A stretch of 57,836 bases of DNA from an uncultured Oscillospiraceae bacterium (GTDB lineage Bacteria; Bacillota; Clostridia; Oscillospirales; Oscillospiraceae): contig CALXFT010000004.1 in assembly GCA_944387635.1 (NCBI GenBank), positions 1 to 57,836 on the forward strand, read 5' to 3'. Position 1 is the stretch's first letter. The number at the start of each line of letters is the position of its first letter. Positions 26,440 through 36,411 of the stretch are shown here, in pieces. Made by a program: the position numbers and the translations under genes. The notes under the pieces were generated by a model, which was not told the DNA's origin, did no database searches, and was given only the letters and a program-made list of their open reading frames with translations.

Positions 26440-28731
26440 TCATGTGATGTCCAGCTTCACATTGTCCTCCTCCACCCGGATTCGGATGGCGGAGATGGGA
26501 TTTTCAAAGCTGTCGATGATGGCCTCGGAGATCGGGTCCTCCAGCTCCCGCTGGATGGTCCTGCGCAGGTTCCGGGCGCCGTAGGCCAGGGAGTAGGCCT
26601 TCTTCACCAGCAGCTCCCGCAGGTCCTCGTCCCAGGTCAGGGTCAGGCCCCGCTCCGCCAGACTGCTCTTGAGCTCGCCCAGCATGATGTCCGCAATGCC
26701 CTTGAAGTTCTCCTCGCTCAGATGGTTGAAGACGATGATCTCATCCACCCGGTTGAGGAACTCCGGCCGCAGGAATTCCCGCAGGGCCTGCATAGACTTC
26801 TCCCTGGTCATGTCGTTCTGGGTCCGTCCGAAGCCCAGGCCCCCCACCCGGCCCTCGGAACCGGCGTTGGAGGTCATGACGATGACCGTGTTTTCAAAGT
26901 TCACCACCCGGCCCTGGGCGTCGGTGATCCGGCCGTCGTCGAGCACCTGAAGCAGCACGTTCAGCACGTCGGGATGGGCCTTCTCAATCTCGTCGAAGAG
27001 GATGACGCTGTAGGGGCGGCGGCGGACCTTTTCCGTCAGCTGTCCGGCCTCGTCATAGCCCACATAGCCCGGAGGGGAGCCAATGAGCTTGGAAACCGTG
27101 TGCTTTTCCATATATTCCGACATGTCCAGCCGGATCAGGCTGTCCACGCTGTCAAACAGATCGGAAGAAAGCTGCTTGACCAGCTCGGTCTTGCCCACGC
27201 CGGTGGGACCCACAAAAATGAAGGACACCGGACGCTTCTTGGGGCTGATGCCCACCCGGCTGCGGCGAATGGCCCGGGACACGGCGTCCACCGCTTCGTC
27301 CTGGCCCACGATGTGTTCCTTCAGCCGCTGGGACAGGCCCTTGATCTGCTCGTATTCCTGGGCCTTGATCTTGGAAGCGGGGATCTTGGTCCACAGCTCA
27401 ATGATCCGGGCCAGGTTCTCCATGGTCACCCGGGGCTTGGGCAGCTGCTCCAGCGCCTCGATCCGGGAGGCCAGCTGCATGAGCTTGCTGCGGATCTTGG
27501 CCAGCCGCTCATAGTCCTGATTCTCTGTGTCCTCGGTCAGCATCCGCAGCTCCAGCTCGTAGTCGTCCCGCTCCTTTTTCAGCTGGGCCAGCTCGGCCAT
27601 CTCCTTGGACTGGAGGTTGACATCGGAGCAGGCTTCGTCCAGCAGGTCAATGGCCTTATCCGGCAGATACCGGTCGGTAATGTACCGCTCGGACAGGACC
27701 ACGCACTGATGGGCAATCTCCGGGGAGATCTCCACGCCGTGGAAGCTCTCATAGGTCTTGGCGATGCCCTGCATGATCTGACTGGCCTCGGCAATGGTGG
27801 GCTCCGCCACGGACACCGGCTGGAACCGCCGCTCCAGAGCCGCGTCCTTCTCGATGTACTTACGGTATTCGGTAAAGGTGGTGGCGCCGATGACCTGGAT
27901 CTCGCCCCGGGACAGGGCGGGCTTGAGGATGTTGGCGGCGTTCATGGAGCCTTCCGCGTCGCCGGCCCCCACCAGGTTGTGGACCTCGTCGATGACCAGG
28001 ATGATATTGCCGCACTCCTTGACCTCGGCAATGAGGCTCTTCATCCGGCTCTCAAACTGGCCCCGGAACTGGGTTCCCGCCACCAGAGCGGTCAGGTCCA
28101 GCAGGAAGACCTCCTTATCCCACAGCTTATAGGGAACCTGTCGGGCCACGATCCGCTGGGCCAAGCCCTCGGCGATGGCAGTCTTGCCCACGCCGGGCTC
28201 ACCGATGAGGCAGGGGTTGTTCTTCTGCCGGCGGTTCAGGATCTGGATCACCCGCTCGGTCTCCATATCCCGACCGATGACCCGGTCCAGCTTGCCTTCC
28301 CTGGCGCGGCCGGTCAGGTCCAGGCAGTAGGTATCCAGAAACTTATGCTTTTTATTCTTCTTTTTGGTCTTTTCATTTTCCGGCTGCTCCTCTTTCCGGG
28401 GCTGCCGGGGCTGCTGGTCGGGCAGATTGCCGGAGCTTCCCAGCAGTTGGTTCAGCAGAGGGAAGGTTGCGGTCTGGCTGTCGATCTCGTCGTCATCGTG
28501 CTTCTCGCTGTCGTCTCTCTGACCGAACATGCTGCTCATCTCATCGCTGAGCAGGTCCAGGTCCTCTTCGGAAATGCCCATCTGGTTCACCACCTGGTCG
28601 ATCTGGGGTACGCCCAGACCACGGGCGCATTTGAGGCAGTAGCCCTCATTCAGAGCGATCCCGTTTTCCACCTTGGTGATGAAGACCACCGCGATGTTCT
28701 TCTTGCATTTTACGCACATTTTAGGCTGCAT
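26440..28731 (-). CDS. clpE: ClpE-like AAA+ protease ATPase subunit with N-terminal zinc finger
   Basis: 763 residues. The N-terminus has Cys6/Cys9 and Cys32/Cys35 (CVKC...CLKC), the zinc finger of ClpE, then a low-complexity charged linker instead of the full Clp N-domain. AAA module 1 has GEPGVGKTA and [12 protein letters not shown]; a short coiled middle domain follows at about 385-440; module 2 has GPTGVGKTE and LFDEIEKAH. The GLGFG loop near residue 660 is where ClpP would bind. ATG 28731 has AAGGAG. No CtsR box is visible upstream, so heat control may differ from Bacillus. Confidence 0.9.
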   Translation of the reverse strand: MQPKMCVKCKKNIAVVFITKVENGIALNEGYCLKCARGLGVPQIDQVVNQMGISEEDLDLLSDEMSSMFGQRDDSEKHDDDEIDSQTATFPLLNQLLGSSGNLPDQQPRQPRKEEQPENEKTKKKNKKHKFLDTYCLDLTGRAREGKLDRVIGRDMETERVIQILNRRQKNNPCLIGEPGVGKTAIAEGLAQRIVARQVPYKLWDKEVFLLDLTALVAGTQFRGQFESRMKSLIAEVKECGNIILVIDEVHNLVGAGDAEGSMNAANILKPALSRGEIQVIGATTFTEYRKYIEKDAALERRFQPVSVAEPTIAEASQIMQGIAKTYESFHGVEISPEIAHQCVVLSERYITDRYLPDKAIDLLDEACSDVNLQSKEMAELAQLKKERDDYELELRMLTEDTENQDYERLAKIRSKLMQLASRIEALEQLPKPRVTMENLARIIELWTKIPASKIKAQEYEQIKGLSQRLKEHIVGQDEAVDAVSRAIRRSRVGISPKKRPVSFIFVGPTGVGKTELVKQLSSDLFDSVDSLIRLDMSEYMEKHTVSKLIGSPPGYVGYDEAGQLTEKVRRRPYSVILFDEIEKAHPDVLNVLLQVLDDGRITDAQGRVVNFENTVIVMTSNAGSEGRVGGLGFGRTQNDMTREKSMQALREFLRPEFLNRVDEIIVFNHLSEENFKGIADIMLGELKSSLAERGLTLTWDEDLRELLVKKAYSLAYGARNLRRTIQRELEDPISEAIIDSFENPISAIRIRVEEDNVKLDIT

Positions 28732-28773
28732 ACATTCGACTCCTTCTTACAAGGATAGGTTCCTTTGATGTGG

Positions 28774-28782
28774 AGTATAACA
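28774..28782 (-). promoter_or_regulatory. Extended -10 promoter of clpE
   Basis: Minus strand TGTTATACT, an extended -10, lies 43 bases before the start codon; the -35 is weak. It lies in the gap between truA and clpE. Confidence 0.5.
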
Positions 28783-28818
28783 CATGGCAAAGAAAAAAGG
28801 GAAAACAAATTTTGAACA

Positions 28819-29598
28819 TTACTCCGACCAGTCGCTTCCGCATTCAAACCGGGCCAGCCCATCGTCGTACCACAGGTGGGTCATGTACAGCCCGCCTGCC
28901 GGCACCGTGGGTCCTGCCGCCGTGCGGTTGCCGGCGTCCAAAATGGCGACGATGTCCTCCGGAGCGATCTTGCCCTCGGCGGCGTAGACCACGGTGCCGG
29001 CCATGGCCCGGGCCATGTTGTACAGGAAGCCGTTGGCGCAGACCTTCAGCCGGATCACCTCCGCGTGCCGTTCCACCTGATAATAGTATACGGTCCGGAC
29101 GGTGGATTTGACATCGGTACCCACACTTCGCACAGCGGCAAAGTCGTGGGTCCCCACGAACTGGTCGGCGGCCCGCTGCATGACGGTTTCGTCCAGATGC
29201 CTGGGATAGAACCAGGCTCGGTTGACATAAAACGGATTCTTCAGCCGGGAATTGTAGATCTGGTAGGTGTACTCCTTTTTCCGGCAGGAACCGATGGCGT
29301 TGAAATCGTCGTGGACCTCAAAGGCCTTGGTCACCACGATGTCGCAGGGCAGATGGGTGTTCAAGGCATAGGGAAGCCGCTCCACGGGAATGGTGGAGCT
29401 GGTTCGGAAATTGGCCACATAGCACCGGGCGTGGACGCCGGCGTCAGTCCGGCCGCAGCCGGTCATATGCACCGGGTGGCCCACCACCATGGCGGCGGCC
29501 TTTTCCATGGTTTCGGCAACGGTTGGCAGGTTCTTCTGAACCTGCCAACCGTGATAAGCCGTACCGAGATAGGTCAGCTGCAAAGCAATATTGCGCAT
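28819..29598 (-). CDS. truA: tRNA pseudouridine synthase A
   Basis: 259 residues. TruA makes pseudouridine at tRNA positions 38-40. The catalytic Asp is in GCGRTDAGVHA near residue 53, and the family's GTHDFAAVRS and FLYNMARAMAGTVV blocks are present. It follows ecfT by 15 bases. The order ecfA1-ecfA2-ecfT-truA is the standard Firmicutes arrangement, usually downstream of ribosomal-protein genes, which are elsewhere here. Confidence 0.95.
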   Translation of the reverse strand: MRNIALQLTYLGTAYHGWQVQKNLPTVAETMEKAAAMVVGHPVHMTGCGRTDAGVHARCYVANFRTSSTIPVERLPYALNTHLPCDIVVTKAFEVHDDFNAIGSCRKKEYTYQIYNSRLKNPFYVNRAWFYPRHLDETVMQRAADQFVGTHDFAAVRSVGTDVKSTVRTVYYYQVERHAEVIRLKVCANGFLYNMARAMAGTVVYAAEGKIAPEDIVAILDAGNRTAAGPTVPAGGLYMTHLWYDDGLARFECGSDWSE

Positions 29599-29613
29599 AC
29601 TCCTCCTTTGCCC

Positions 29614-30420
29614 TCACAGGCCGAACTGCCCCAGGAGCAGGACTGCCGCTGCCAGGACCGCGCCGCTGCCGAAGGCAACCATGTCCCCCCGGCGGTAGTG
29701 CAGCTGCTTCATCTTCGTTCTGCCTCCGCCGCCTTGGTAGCAGCGGCACTCCATAGCCGTGGCCAGCTCGTCGGCCCGGCGGAAGGCGCTGATAAACAGA
29801 GGCACCAGAATGGGGATCAGGGCCTTGGCCCGCTCCATCAGAGAGCCGGTTTCAAAATCGGCGCCTCTGGCCTTCTGGGCGGACATGATCTTATCCGTCT
29901 CCTCGATCAGGGTGGGAATGAACCGCAGGGCGATGCACATCATCATGGTCAGTTCATGGACCGGCACCCCGATCTTCTTCAAAGGACCCAGCAGGGATTC
30001 CAGCCCGTCGGTCAGGGAGATGGGAGAGGTGGTGTAGGTCAGCAGGAAGCTGCAGCTGATCAGCATCAGAATCCGGGCCATCATCATCAAGGCCCGGTTG
30101 ATGCCGCCGGTGGTAATGGTGACGATCCACACATCCAGCAGCACCGTCCCCTCCTGCGTAAAGAACAGATTCAGAATGGCCGTGAAGGCCAGGATCATCA
30201 CCAGGGGCTTCATGCCCTTGATAAACGCCTTGGGGGCAATGGTGGAGATCCGAATGGCACAGGCCAGGAACGCAAGCATGAGGCCGTAGGACACCCATCC
30301 GCCGGCCATAAACAGCGTCACGATGTACACGATGACCATAAGGATCTTGGTCCGGGGGTCCAGCCGGTGAATAAAGGAATTTCCCGGGAAATACTGGCCC
30401 AGGGTAATGTCTTTAAGCAT
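29614..30420 (-). CDS. ecfT: Energy-coupling factor transporter transmembrane protein EcfT
   Basis: 268 residues with about five membrane segments. It is the shared scaffold of a group II ECF vitamin transporter. The opening GQYFPGNSFIHRLDPRTKIL is typical. The two coupling motifs are KARGADFETG and, near the C-terminus, AMECRCYQGG, where ARG is expected for the second; the Ala to Glu-Cys and Gly to Cys change is notable. It overlaps ecfA2 by 8 bases. No S component is in the window; in group II these are encoded elsewhere. Confidence 0.92.
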   Translation of the reverse strand: MLKDITLGQYFPGNSFIHRLDPRTKILMVIVYIVTLFMAGGWVSYGLMLAFLACAIRISTIAPKAFIKGMKPLVMILAFTAILNLFFTQEGTVLLDVWIVTITTGGINRALMMMARILMLISCSFLLTYTTSPISLTDGLESLLGPLKKIGVPVHELTMMMCIALRFIPTLIEETDKIMSAQKARGADFETGSLMERAKALIPILVPLFISAFRRADELATAMECRCYQGGGGRTKMKQLHYRRGDMVAFGSGAVLAAAVLLLGQFGL

Positions 30421-31276
30421 GGCCTGCCCCTCCCTTCCTTGCGGTCAGGACCTGGGCGGCCTGCTCTACCGTGTAGACGTTAGGCACATCCAGGCCCAGC
30501 TTGCGCAGATGCAGGAACACCTGGGTCACCTGGGGGATGCTCAGGCCCATGTCCACCAGTTCCTGGGCCCGGGCGAAAACCCGCTGGGGCGTGTCGTCCA
30601 TGACCAGCCGGGAGCCGTTGAGCACCAGCAGCCGGTCGGTCAGCCGGGCCACGTCGTCCATGGAGTGGGATACCATCATAATGGTGGCGTTCTTGGCCTT
30701 CCGGTAGTCCTGGATATTGCCCAGAATTCCGGCCCGGCCCACCGGGTCCAGTCCCGCCGTGGGCTCGTCCAGAATCAGCACCTCCGGCTCCATGGCGATG
30801 ACGCCGGCAATTGCCACCCGCCGCTTCTGTCCGCCGGACAGGTCGAAGGGAGACGCCTCCAGCTGCTCTTCCGTCAGGCCCACAAAGCTGGCGGCCTCCC
30901 GGACCCGGCGGTCCACATCCTCCTTGCACAGCCCCATGTTCTTCGGGCCGAAGGCGATGTCCTGGTAGACCGTCTCTTCAAAGAGCTGGTACTCCGGGTA
31001 CTGGAACACCAGTCCCACCCGGAACCGGGCCTGCCGGGTCAGCTTCTTGTCCGACCAGATGTCCTGACCGTCCAGGAGCACCGTACCGGAGGTGGGCTTC
31101 AGCAGGCCGTTGAGCTGCTGCATCAGGGTGGATTTTCCCGAGCCCGTATGTCCGATAATGCCGATGAACTCCCCGCTGCGCACCTGGAAGGAGACCTTGT
31201 CCAGAGCCCTGTGCTCAAAGGGGGTCCCCGCGCTGTAGATATAGCTTAAATCCTTTACTTCAAGAATCGGTTTCAA
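30413..31276 (-). CDS. ecfA2: Energy-coupling factor ATPase EcfA2
   Basis: 287 residues, ABC ATPase. Walker A GHTGSGKST, Q-loop region FQYPEYQLFEET typical of EcfA, signature LSGGQKRRVAIAG, Walker B VLILDEPTAGLD and H-loop VSHSMDD. It powers vitamin uptake with EcfA1 and EcfT. It starts 19 bases after ecfA1 ends. Confidence 0.93.
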   Translation of the reverse strand: MKPILEVKDLSYIYSAGTPFEHRALDKVSFQVRSGEFIGIIGHTGSGKSTLMQQLNGLLKPTSGTVLLDGQDIWSDKKLTRQARFRVGLVFQYPEYQLFEETVYQDIAFGPKNMGLCKEDVDRRVREAASFVGLTEEQLEASPFDLSGGQKRRVAIAGVIAMEPEVLILDEPTAGLDPVGRAGILGNIQDYRKAKNATIMMVSHSMDDVARLTDRLLVLNGSRLVMDDTPQRVFARAQELVDMGLSIPQVTQVFLHLRKLGLDVPNVYTVEQAAQVLTARKGGAGHA

Positions 31277-31295
31277 TCAAATTCCTCCTGGCGGG

Positions 31296-32159
31296 TCAGG
31301 CCTTTACCGCCTCGTAAAGTGCCTGCGCGCATTCTTGGGGGTCCAGTGTGTCCAGGGGCAGAGAAAAGCCCAGCTTGTTCAGCTCCCAGCACAGCTCCAC
31401 CGGTTCCGGGGCTGCCAGTCCGATCCGGTGCAGCAGCTCCACCTGGGCGAAGACCTCCTTGGGCGTGCCGTCGGCGGCCACCCTGCCCTTGTCCAGGACC
31501 ACCACCCGCTGAGCCTTGGCGGCCTCGTCCATATGGTGGGTGATGAGCACCACGGTGATCCCCTTCTCCCGGTTCAGCCGTCCGACGGTCTCCAGGACCT
31601 CCCGGCGGCCTTTGGGGTCCAGCATGGCCGTAGGCTCGTCCAGGACCACGCACTTGGGCTCCATGGCCAACACCCCGGCAATGGCAATGCGCTGCTTCTG
31701 TCCGCCGGACAGAAGGTGGGGCGCGTGCTCCCGGTATTCATACATGCCCACCTGCTTCAGGGCCTGGTCCACCCGGCGGCGGATCTCCGGACTGGAGACG
31801 CCCAGGTTTTCCGGTCCGAAGGCCACGTCCTCCTCCACCACATTGGCAACGATCTGGTTGTCCGGGTTCTGGAAAACCATGCCCACATTCCGCCGGACGT
31901 TCATGACCCGCTCCTCGTTGGCCGTGTCGATGCCGCAGACCCAGATTTTGCCGCCGCTGGGCAGCAGAATGGCGTTGAAATGCTTGGCCAGGGTGGATTT
32001 CCCGCAGCCGTTGGTACCCAGGACGGCCACAAAGCTGCCCTCCCGGATCGTCAGGTTCATATCCTCAAACACCGTTACACCGGGGCCGTCCTCCAGTCCC
32101 GGGTACGTGTATGCCAGATGTTCCGCGCGAATCAGTTCCTCCAAATCCGATCCCTCCAT
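31296..32159 (-). CDS. ecfA1: Energy-coupling factor ATPase EcfA1
   Basis: 287 residues. Walker A GTNGCGKST, the EcfA motif FQNPDNQIVANVVEEDVAFG, signature LSGGQKQRIAIAG, Walker B CVVLDEPTAMLD, H-loop ITHHMDEA. ATG 32159 overlaps the upstream stop codon as TGATG, suggesting coupled translation. A GTG four codons upstream and a TTG at about 32144 preceded by GGAGGG are alternatives, so the N-terminus is uncertain. Confidence 0.9.
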   Translation of the reverse strand: MEGSDLEELIRAEHLAYTYPGLEDGPGVTVFEDMNLTIREGSFVAVLGTNGCGKSTLAKHFNAILLPSGGKIWVCGIDTANEERVMNVRRNVGMVFQNPDNQIVANVVEEDVAFGPENLGVSSPEIRRRVDQALKQVGMYEYREHAPHLLSGGQKQRIAIAGVLAMEPKCVVLDEPTAMLDPKGRREVLETVGRLNREKGITVVLITHHMDEAAKAQRVVVLDKGRVAADGTPKEVFAQVELLHRIGLAAPEPVELCWELNKLGFSLPLDTLDPQECAQALYEAVKA

Positions 32160-33025
32160 CAGGGCGTCCACCGGCCTGTGGCGCCGCAGGGCAGCATGAG
32201 CCCCGTGGATCTGACCTTCAGCCCCAGCTCCGCCGCCTCAGTGCCGCCGCCGAACTTCCGGGCAAACACCGCGTCGGAGGCATAGGCCACGGCGGAGGGC
32301 GCGAGACCGGTGGTATACGAATTGATAATGACGAACAGCGGGTCGTCAGACAGGACCTTCACCACTTCCTCCAGGAAGGGATAGAAGCTGGTCTCCATCT
32401 TCCAGATCTCGCCGCCAGGCCCCCGGCCGTAGCTGGGCGGGTCCATGATGATGCCGTCATAACGGCGGCCCCGGCGGATCTCCCGCTGGATAAACTTGGC
32501 GCAGTCGTCCACCATCCAGTGGATGGGCGCCTGGCCCAGGCCGGAGGCCTGGGCGTTTTCCTTGGCCCAGGCCACCATGCCCTTGGAGGCGTCCACATGG
32601 AACACCTCCGCGCCGCCGGCGGCGGCTGCCAGGGTGGCGCCGCCGGAGTAGGCGAACAGATTCAGCACCCGCACAGGCCGGCCCGCGCCGGACACCTTCT
32701 GGCGGATGAAATCCCAGTTCACCGCCTGCTCCGGGAACACGCCGGTGTGCTTGAAATTCATGGGTTTTACATGAAAGGTCAGGTAGTCCTTGTAGCGGAT
32801 CTGCCAGCGCTCGGGGAGCTGGTTCTCCGTCCACCGGCCGCCGCCGGTGCTGGAGCGCAGATACCGGGCGTCCCACCGCTTCCACTCCGGGGCCGTGCGG
32901 GGGGTGTTCCAGATCACCTGGGGGTCCGGCCGCACCAGGGTGTACTTCCCCCATCGCTCCAGCCGTTCTCCGTCCGTGGCGTCCAGAACCTCATACTCTT
33001 TCCATCCATCGGAAATCCAACGCAT
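32159..33025 (-). CDS. Class I SAM-dependent rRNA methyltransferase (RlmI/RlmK-like)
   Basis: 288 residues. SAM-binding motif LNLFAYSGGATLAAAAGGAEV, acidic loop HVDASKGMVAWAKENA, and catalytic-type DPPSYGRGPGGEIWK near residue 190. This matches the family of 23S rRNA cytosine/guanine methyltransferases related to RlmI, without its PUA domain. The exact target base cannot be read. ATG follows AGAGGAGAG. It precedes ecfA1 in the same operon, 50 bases after the PBP gene. Confidence 0.85.
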   Translation of the reverse strand: MRWISDGWKEYEVLDATDGERLERWGKYTLVRPDPQVIWNTPRTAPEWKRWDARYLRSSTGGGRWTENQLPERWQIRYKDYLTFHVKPMNFKHTGVFPEQAVNWDFIRQKVSGAGRPVRVLNLFAYSGGATLAAAAGGAEVFHVDASKGMVAWAKENAQASGLGQAPIHWMVDDCAKFIQREIRRGRRYDGIIMDPPSYGRGPGGEIWKMETSFYPFLEEVVKVLSDDPLFVIINSYTTGLAPSAVAYASDAVFARKFGGGTEAAELGLKVRSTGLMLPCGATGRWTP

Positions 33026-33075
33026 TGGCTCTCTCCTCTTTCTATAAATCCATCGACGCGGGGCATTCCGTCTCC

Positions 33076-35805
33076 TCAGCCCCAGCCCTCGCCATCATCA
33101 GGCAGAATCTCGATGAAATCGTCGAACTCGCCGTCCTCAGGGAATATGGGCTCCGGCTCTTCCTCGGGAATGGTGAATTCGTCGTGGTAGGTGCAGACCA
33201 CATAGGGCGCATCCATGCCGTGGTTGGCGTTCCCGCTGAAGCCGTACCAGTTGCCGTCCAGATAGTAGACGTAGTTGTCCAGAAGGTAGGTCTCGCTCAG
33301 GCCCACATTGGCGGCGGCGCGGATCTCCTCCACCTCTTCCGCCGTCAGCCTCACCAGAGACCGGGTCTCAATCTGGGCGTCGGGGTCCATGTGGCAGTAG
33401 TCCGTGGCCACGCCGCCGCCGGTGACGCAGTACTCCACCTGGACATGCTTGTCGCAGGTGCCGCTGGGCTCGTCGCCGTTGTACACATTGACATAGACCA
33501 CCCGGTTATTGCCCCGGATATCGTTGCTGCACGCCGCCGTGGCGTTCATGCCGGAGTCCAGGCACACGGCTACGCTGTGGAAGGCCCCGCCGTCGTACAG
33601 GCCCTCAGCCGGCAGGTCCTCGTGGATGGGCTGCATAACCTTGCGCCACAGCTGGGCCGCCGGGTTGGTACCCAGGCTGATTCTCTCCGGCTGGTCATAT
33701 CCCACCCAGACCGCCGCGGTGTAATGGCTGGTATATCCGCAGAACCACCGGTCCCGGTTGTCGGACGTGGTGCCGGTCTTGCCGGCGATATACTGCCCGT
33801 TGAAGATCGCGGCGCCGCCGGTGCCGTTGTTGGCCGCGTTGTACAGGCAGTAGTTGATATAGTTGACGGCCTTCTCTCCCAGGATCTGCTGGGAATCCTG
33901 GGTGTTGTCCACCACCAGCTCACCGTTGCTGTTGTAGACCTTGGTGTACAGCCGGGGTTCCCGGTAGACGCCGTCGTTGGCAAAGGTGGCATAGGCAGCG
34001 GACATCTCCCGCACCGTGGCGCCCACGGTCAGCGCGCCCAGGGCCAAAGGCGCCTGGCCCACGTCGGTCAGCGTTCTGCCGGATTCCGTGGGGTAGTTCT
34101 CCACCAGGTGGCTCAGGCCGAAGTTGTACTTGGCAAAGCCGTAGGCATAGTCGTAGCCGATGGCGTCCAGGGTCCGCACGGAGATGGTGTTGACCGAGGA
34201 GACGATGCCCTGGTAGACTGTCCGGGCGTACTGATACGTCCGGTTGTCGTTCTTGGGCCAGTTGCCCCCGTCATAGGTCACCGGCAGGTCCTTGAACACC
34301 GTGGCCGGAGTCACATTGCCGGATTCGAAGGCCGGCGCGTAGACGGAAATGGGCTTCTGAGAGGAGCCGGTCTGCAAAGTGGCCTGGGTAGCCCGGCTGT
34401 AGCCCAAGAAGGTGGTCTTCTCGCCCACGCCGCCGGACAGGGCCACCACGTCGCCGGTCCGGTTGTCGATGACCACAATGGCGGACTGGAGCTGCTGGGC
34501 GCTGTTGGTCTTGGGGATGTTGTCCAGGTTCTCATAGACCTCGTCCACCTGTCTCTGAACGCTCATGTCCAGAGGCGTGTAGATGTGATAGCCGCCCTTC
34601 TGGATTCGCTCCAGATACAGCGACCTGTCCGCCTCGTCCAGCTGATCCCAGACCTTTCCGTCCTGTTCGGCCAGGTAGGCGGCAAAGTCCATAATCACAG
34701 CGTCCACATACCAGGAGTAGATGTGCTGAGAGGCGCTGGTGGCCACGGAGGTAACGCTGCCGCAGATGGGGCAGTAAAAGGTATTCCCTTCGCCCTGGAA
34801 ATTGCTCCGGGTCCCCTCATAGCCGCAGGCTTCGTTCTCACAGACGGTCCAGCGGTCTTCGTCCTCGATGCCCTCCTTGAAGACCATCTCCTGGCTCACA
34901 GCTTCCTCATACTCCTCCTGGGTCAGATAGCCCTGGTCCAGCATCTCGCTGAGCACGTTGAGCTGGCGGTACCGGTTCCGGCCCGCGCCGTCGCGCTCCT
35001 CTCCTTTATAGGTAAAGACGTTGTCGGAGTAGGGATTGAACAGAGAGGGGTTGTTGGTAATGCTGATCAGACTGGCGCACTCGGCCACGGTCAGGCTCTG
35101 GAGCTCCTTGCCGAAGTACTCCGCCGCCGCGCTCTTGACGCCGTAGCAGCCTCTGCCCAGGTAGATCCGGTTCAGATACTGCTCCATAATGACGTCCTTG
35201 TCGTACTCCCGCTCGCAGGCCTGTGCCCGGAAGATCTCCATGACCTTCCGCTGAACGGTGACGCTCTTCTCACCGGTGGCGTTTTTCACCAGCTGCTGGG
35301 TGATGGTGGAGCCGCCAAACTGGTCGTCTCCGCCGAAGAACATGTTCAGACAGGCCTTCACCGTGGTGATCCAGTCCACGCCCTGATGCTCGTAAAACCG
35401 CTTGTCCTCAATGGCCACCACAGCGTTGATCATGGCCTGGGGGATCTCATCCAGGGTGGCCCACTGCCGGTCGGTGGTGGTGTAGATCTGCTGAAGCTGC
35501 TGGATGTTTCCGTTTTCATCCACATAATAAATAAAGGAAGTCTCCTCCAGCACCTGATCGGCCAGGGACCAGGACTCCGCTTCCGACAGAATGTCGTTTT
35601 GTAAATAGTCGCCCAGGGCGCCGATGAACACCGTTCCGCAGATCAAAATAATCAGCAGAGCTGTAGCCGCCGCGCCGACGGCGATCTTCAAAACGGAAAA
35701 AACCAGGGAAACCTCCGCATAGGCGATCTTCAGCAGCCAGTGGGGGTTCCACTCCTGCCGGGTTTTCCTGTTTCTCCTTCTCTTTTTCTTTTCTTCGTCT
35801 GCCAT
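33076..35805 (-). CDS. Class A penicillin-binding protein (PBP1a-like) with extracellular Cys4 insertion
   Basis: 909 residues. A basic N-terminus and membrane segment at about 38-60 are followed by a GT51 glycosyltransferase (catalytic Glu in EDKRFYEHQG near 135; GGSTITQQLVKN) and a transpeptidase (SSQK near 484, SVN near 545, KTG near 677). Between them, at about 322-350, is a C-x4-C-x17-C-x2-C stretch (TVCENEACGYEG...YCPICG) that looks like a zinc ribbon, in a region expected outside the membrane. Normal PBPs have a linker here. GGAGG precedes ATG 35805. The leader is about 185 bases long. Confidence 0.92.
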   Translation of the reverse strand: MADEEKKKRRRNRKTRQEWNPHWLLKIAYAEVSLVFSVLKIAVGAAATALLIILICGTVFIGALGDYLQNDILSEAESWSLADQVLEETSFIYYVDENGNIQQLQQIYTTTDRQWATLDEIPQAMINAVVAIEDKRFYEHQGVDWITTVKACLNMFFGGDDQFGGSTITQQLVKNATGEKSVTVQRKVMEIFRAQACEREYDKDVIMEQYLNRIYLGRGCYGVKSAAAEYFGKELQSLTVAECASLISITNNPSLFNPYSDNVFTYKGEERDGAGRNRYRQLNVLSEMLDQGYLTQEEYEEAVSQEMVFKEGIEDEDRWTVCENEACGYEGTRSNFQGEGNTFYCPICGSVTSVATSASQHIYSWYVDAVIMDFAAYLAEQDGKVWDQLDEADRSLYLERIQKGGYHIYTPLDMSVQRQVDEVYENLDNIPKTNSAQQLQSAIVVIDNRTGDVVALSGGVGEKTTFLGYSRATQATLQTGSSQKPISVYAPAFESGNVTPATVFKDLPVTYDGGNWPKNDNRTYQYARTVYQGIVSSVNTISVRTLDAIGYDYAYGFAKYNFGLSHLVENYPTESGRTLTDVGQAPLALGALTVGATVREMSAAYATFANDGVYREPRLYTKVYNSNGELVVDNTQDSQQILGEKAVNYINYCLYNAANNGTGGAAIFNGQYIAGKTGTTSDNRDRWFCGYTSHYTAAVWVGYDQPERISLGTNPAAQLWRKVMQPIHEDLPAEGLYDGGAFHSVAVCLDSGMNATAACSNDIRGNNRVVYVNVYNGDEPSGTCDKHVQVEYCVTGGGVATDYCHMDPDAQIETRSLVRLTAEEVEEIRAAANVGLSETYLLDNYVYYLDGNWYGFSGNANHGMDAPYVVCTYHDEFTIPEEEPEPIFPEDGEFDDFIEILPDDGEGWG

Positions 35806-35996
35806 AGGGTACCTCCAAAGTGATCAGCCGCTCCGTGGGGCCTTTGGTCTGAAGCCGCGCGGGGGATTCCATAAAAGAAGGGGCGTTCCGCCGCGTACCG
35901 GAGGCCGGTCAAGTCCAGGGATAGGGCGGACCCGGGCCTTTGCGCGTCCGATTGAAAGCGCGCCCGAGCCCCGAAACGCATAGCAACACGGATATC

Positions 35997-36005
35997 ATTA
36001 TAGCA
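35997..36005 (-). promoter_or_regulatory. Extended -10 promoter of the PBP gene
   Basis: Minus strand TGCTATAAT. Transcription would start near 35990, giving a leader of about 185 bases (35806-35990) with no recognised riboswitch. Confidence 0.5.
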
Positions 36006-36088
36006 TACCCATTCGCAAAACGAAACCCCCAATTTTTTAATAATTCCTGAATTCCGGGAAAAACTAGGGACAAAGGAGGCGGTTTCCC

Positions 36089-36313
36089 ATGAAAATTCCA
36101 CGGATTTTTCCCGTGATCGCGGCCCTGTATGTGGTTCTGGGCTCCTGGAAGGGGTATGTGGCAATCTTTGAAGGCAGGTCCGCCCAGCCAAGGCAGATCT
36201 TCCCCTGCCTTGTGGCCTCTCTGCCCCCGGAGGATCAGCAGGCCCTGGCCCAGGGAATCCGGGTCCGGAACGACCGGGATCTGCGGCAGCTTCTGGAAGA
36301 TTACCTGTCATAG
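36089..36313 (+). CDS. Small protein with N-terminal hydrophobic segment, unknown
   Basis: 74 residues. One hydrophobic segment at about 7-22 (RIFPVIAALYVVLGSW) is either a membrane anchor or a signal peptide, followed by a charged domain (LPPEDQQALAQGIRVRNDRD) that looks folded. AAAGGAGG precedes ATG 36089. I do not recognise the family. It is divergent from the PBP gene. Confidence 0.6.
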   Translation: MKIPRIFPVIAALYVVLGSWKGYVAIFEGRSAQPRQIFPCLVASLPPEDQQALAQGIRVRNDRDLRQLLEDYLS

Positions 36314-36347
36314 AATTATTCCATCGGATTCTGTACAATATTCCCTC

Positions 36348-36376
36348 TTGATTTTGCACGCTTCAGGCTGTAGAAT
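36348..36376 (+). promoter_or_regulatory. Promoter of the DUF1292 gene and downstream RNA
   Basis: TTGATT (36348-36353), 17 bases, TAGAAT (36371-36376). Confidence 0.7.
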
Positions 36377-36411
36377 AGAGCCATGAGCTGATAGATCGGG
36401 GGCCGGCGCTT

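Noticed and set aside
26440-28800. CtsR heat-shock box before clpE
   Set aside because: No GGTCAAA direct repeats are present upstream; only a simple extended -10 promoter is visible.
35806-35990. Riboswitch in the long PBP leader
   Set aside because: The leader is GC-rich with some pairing, but no known riboswitch core is recognisable.
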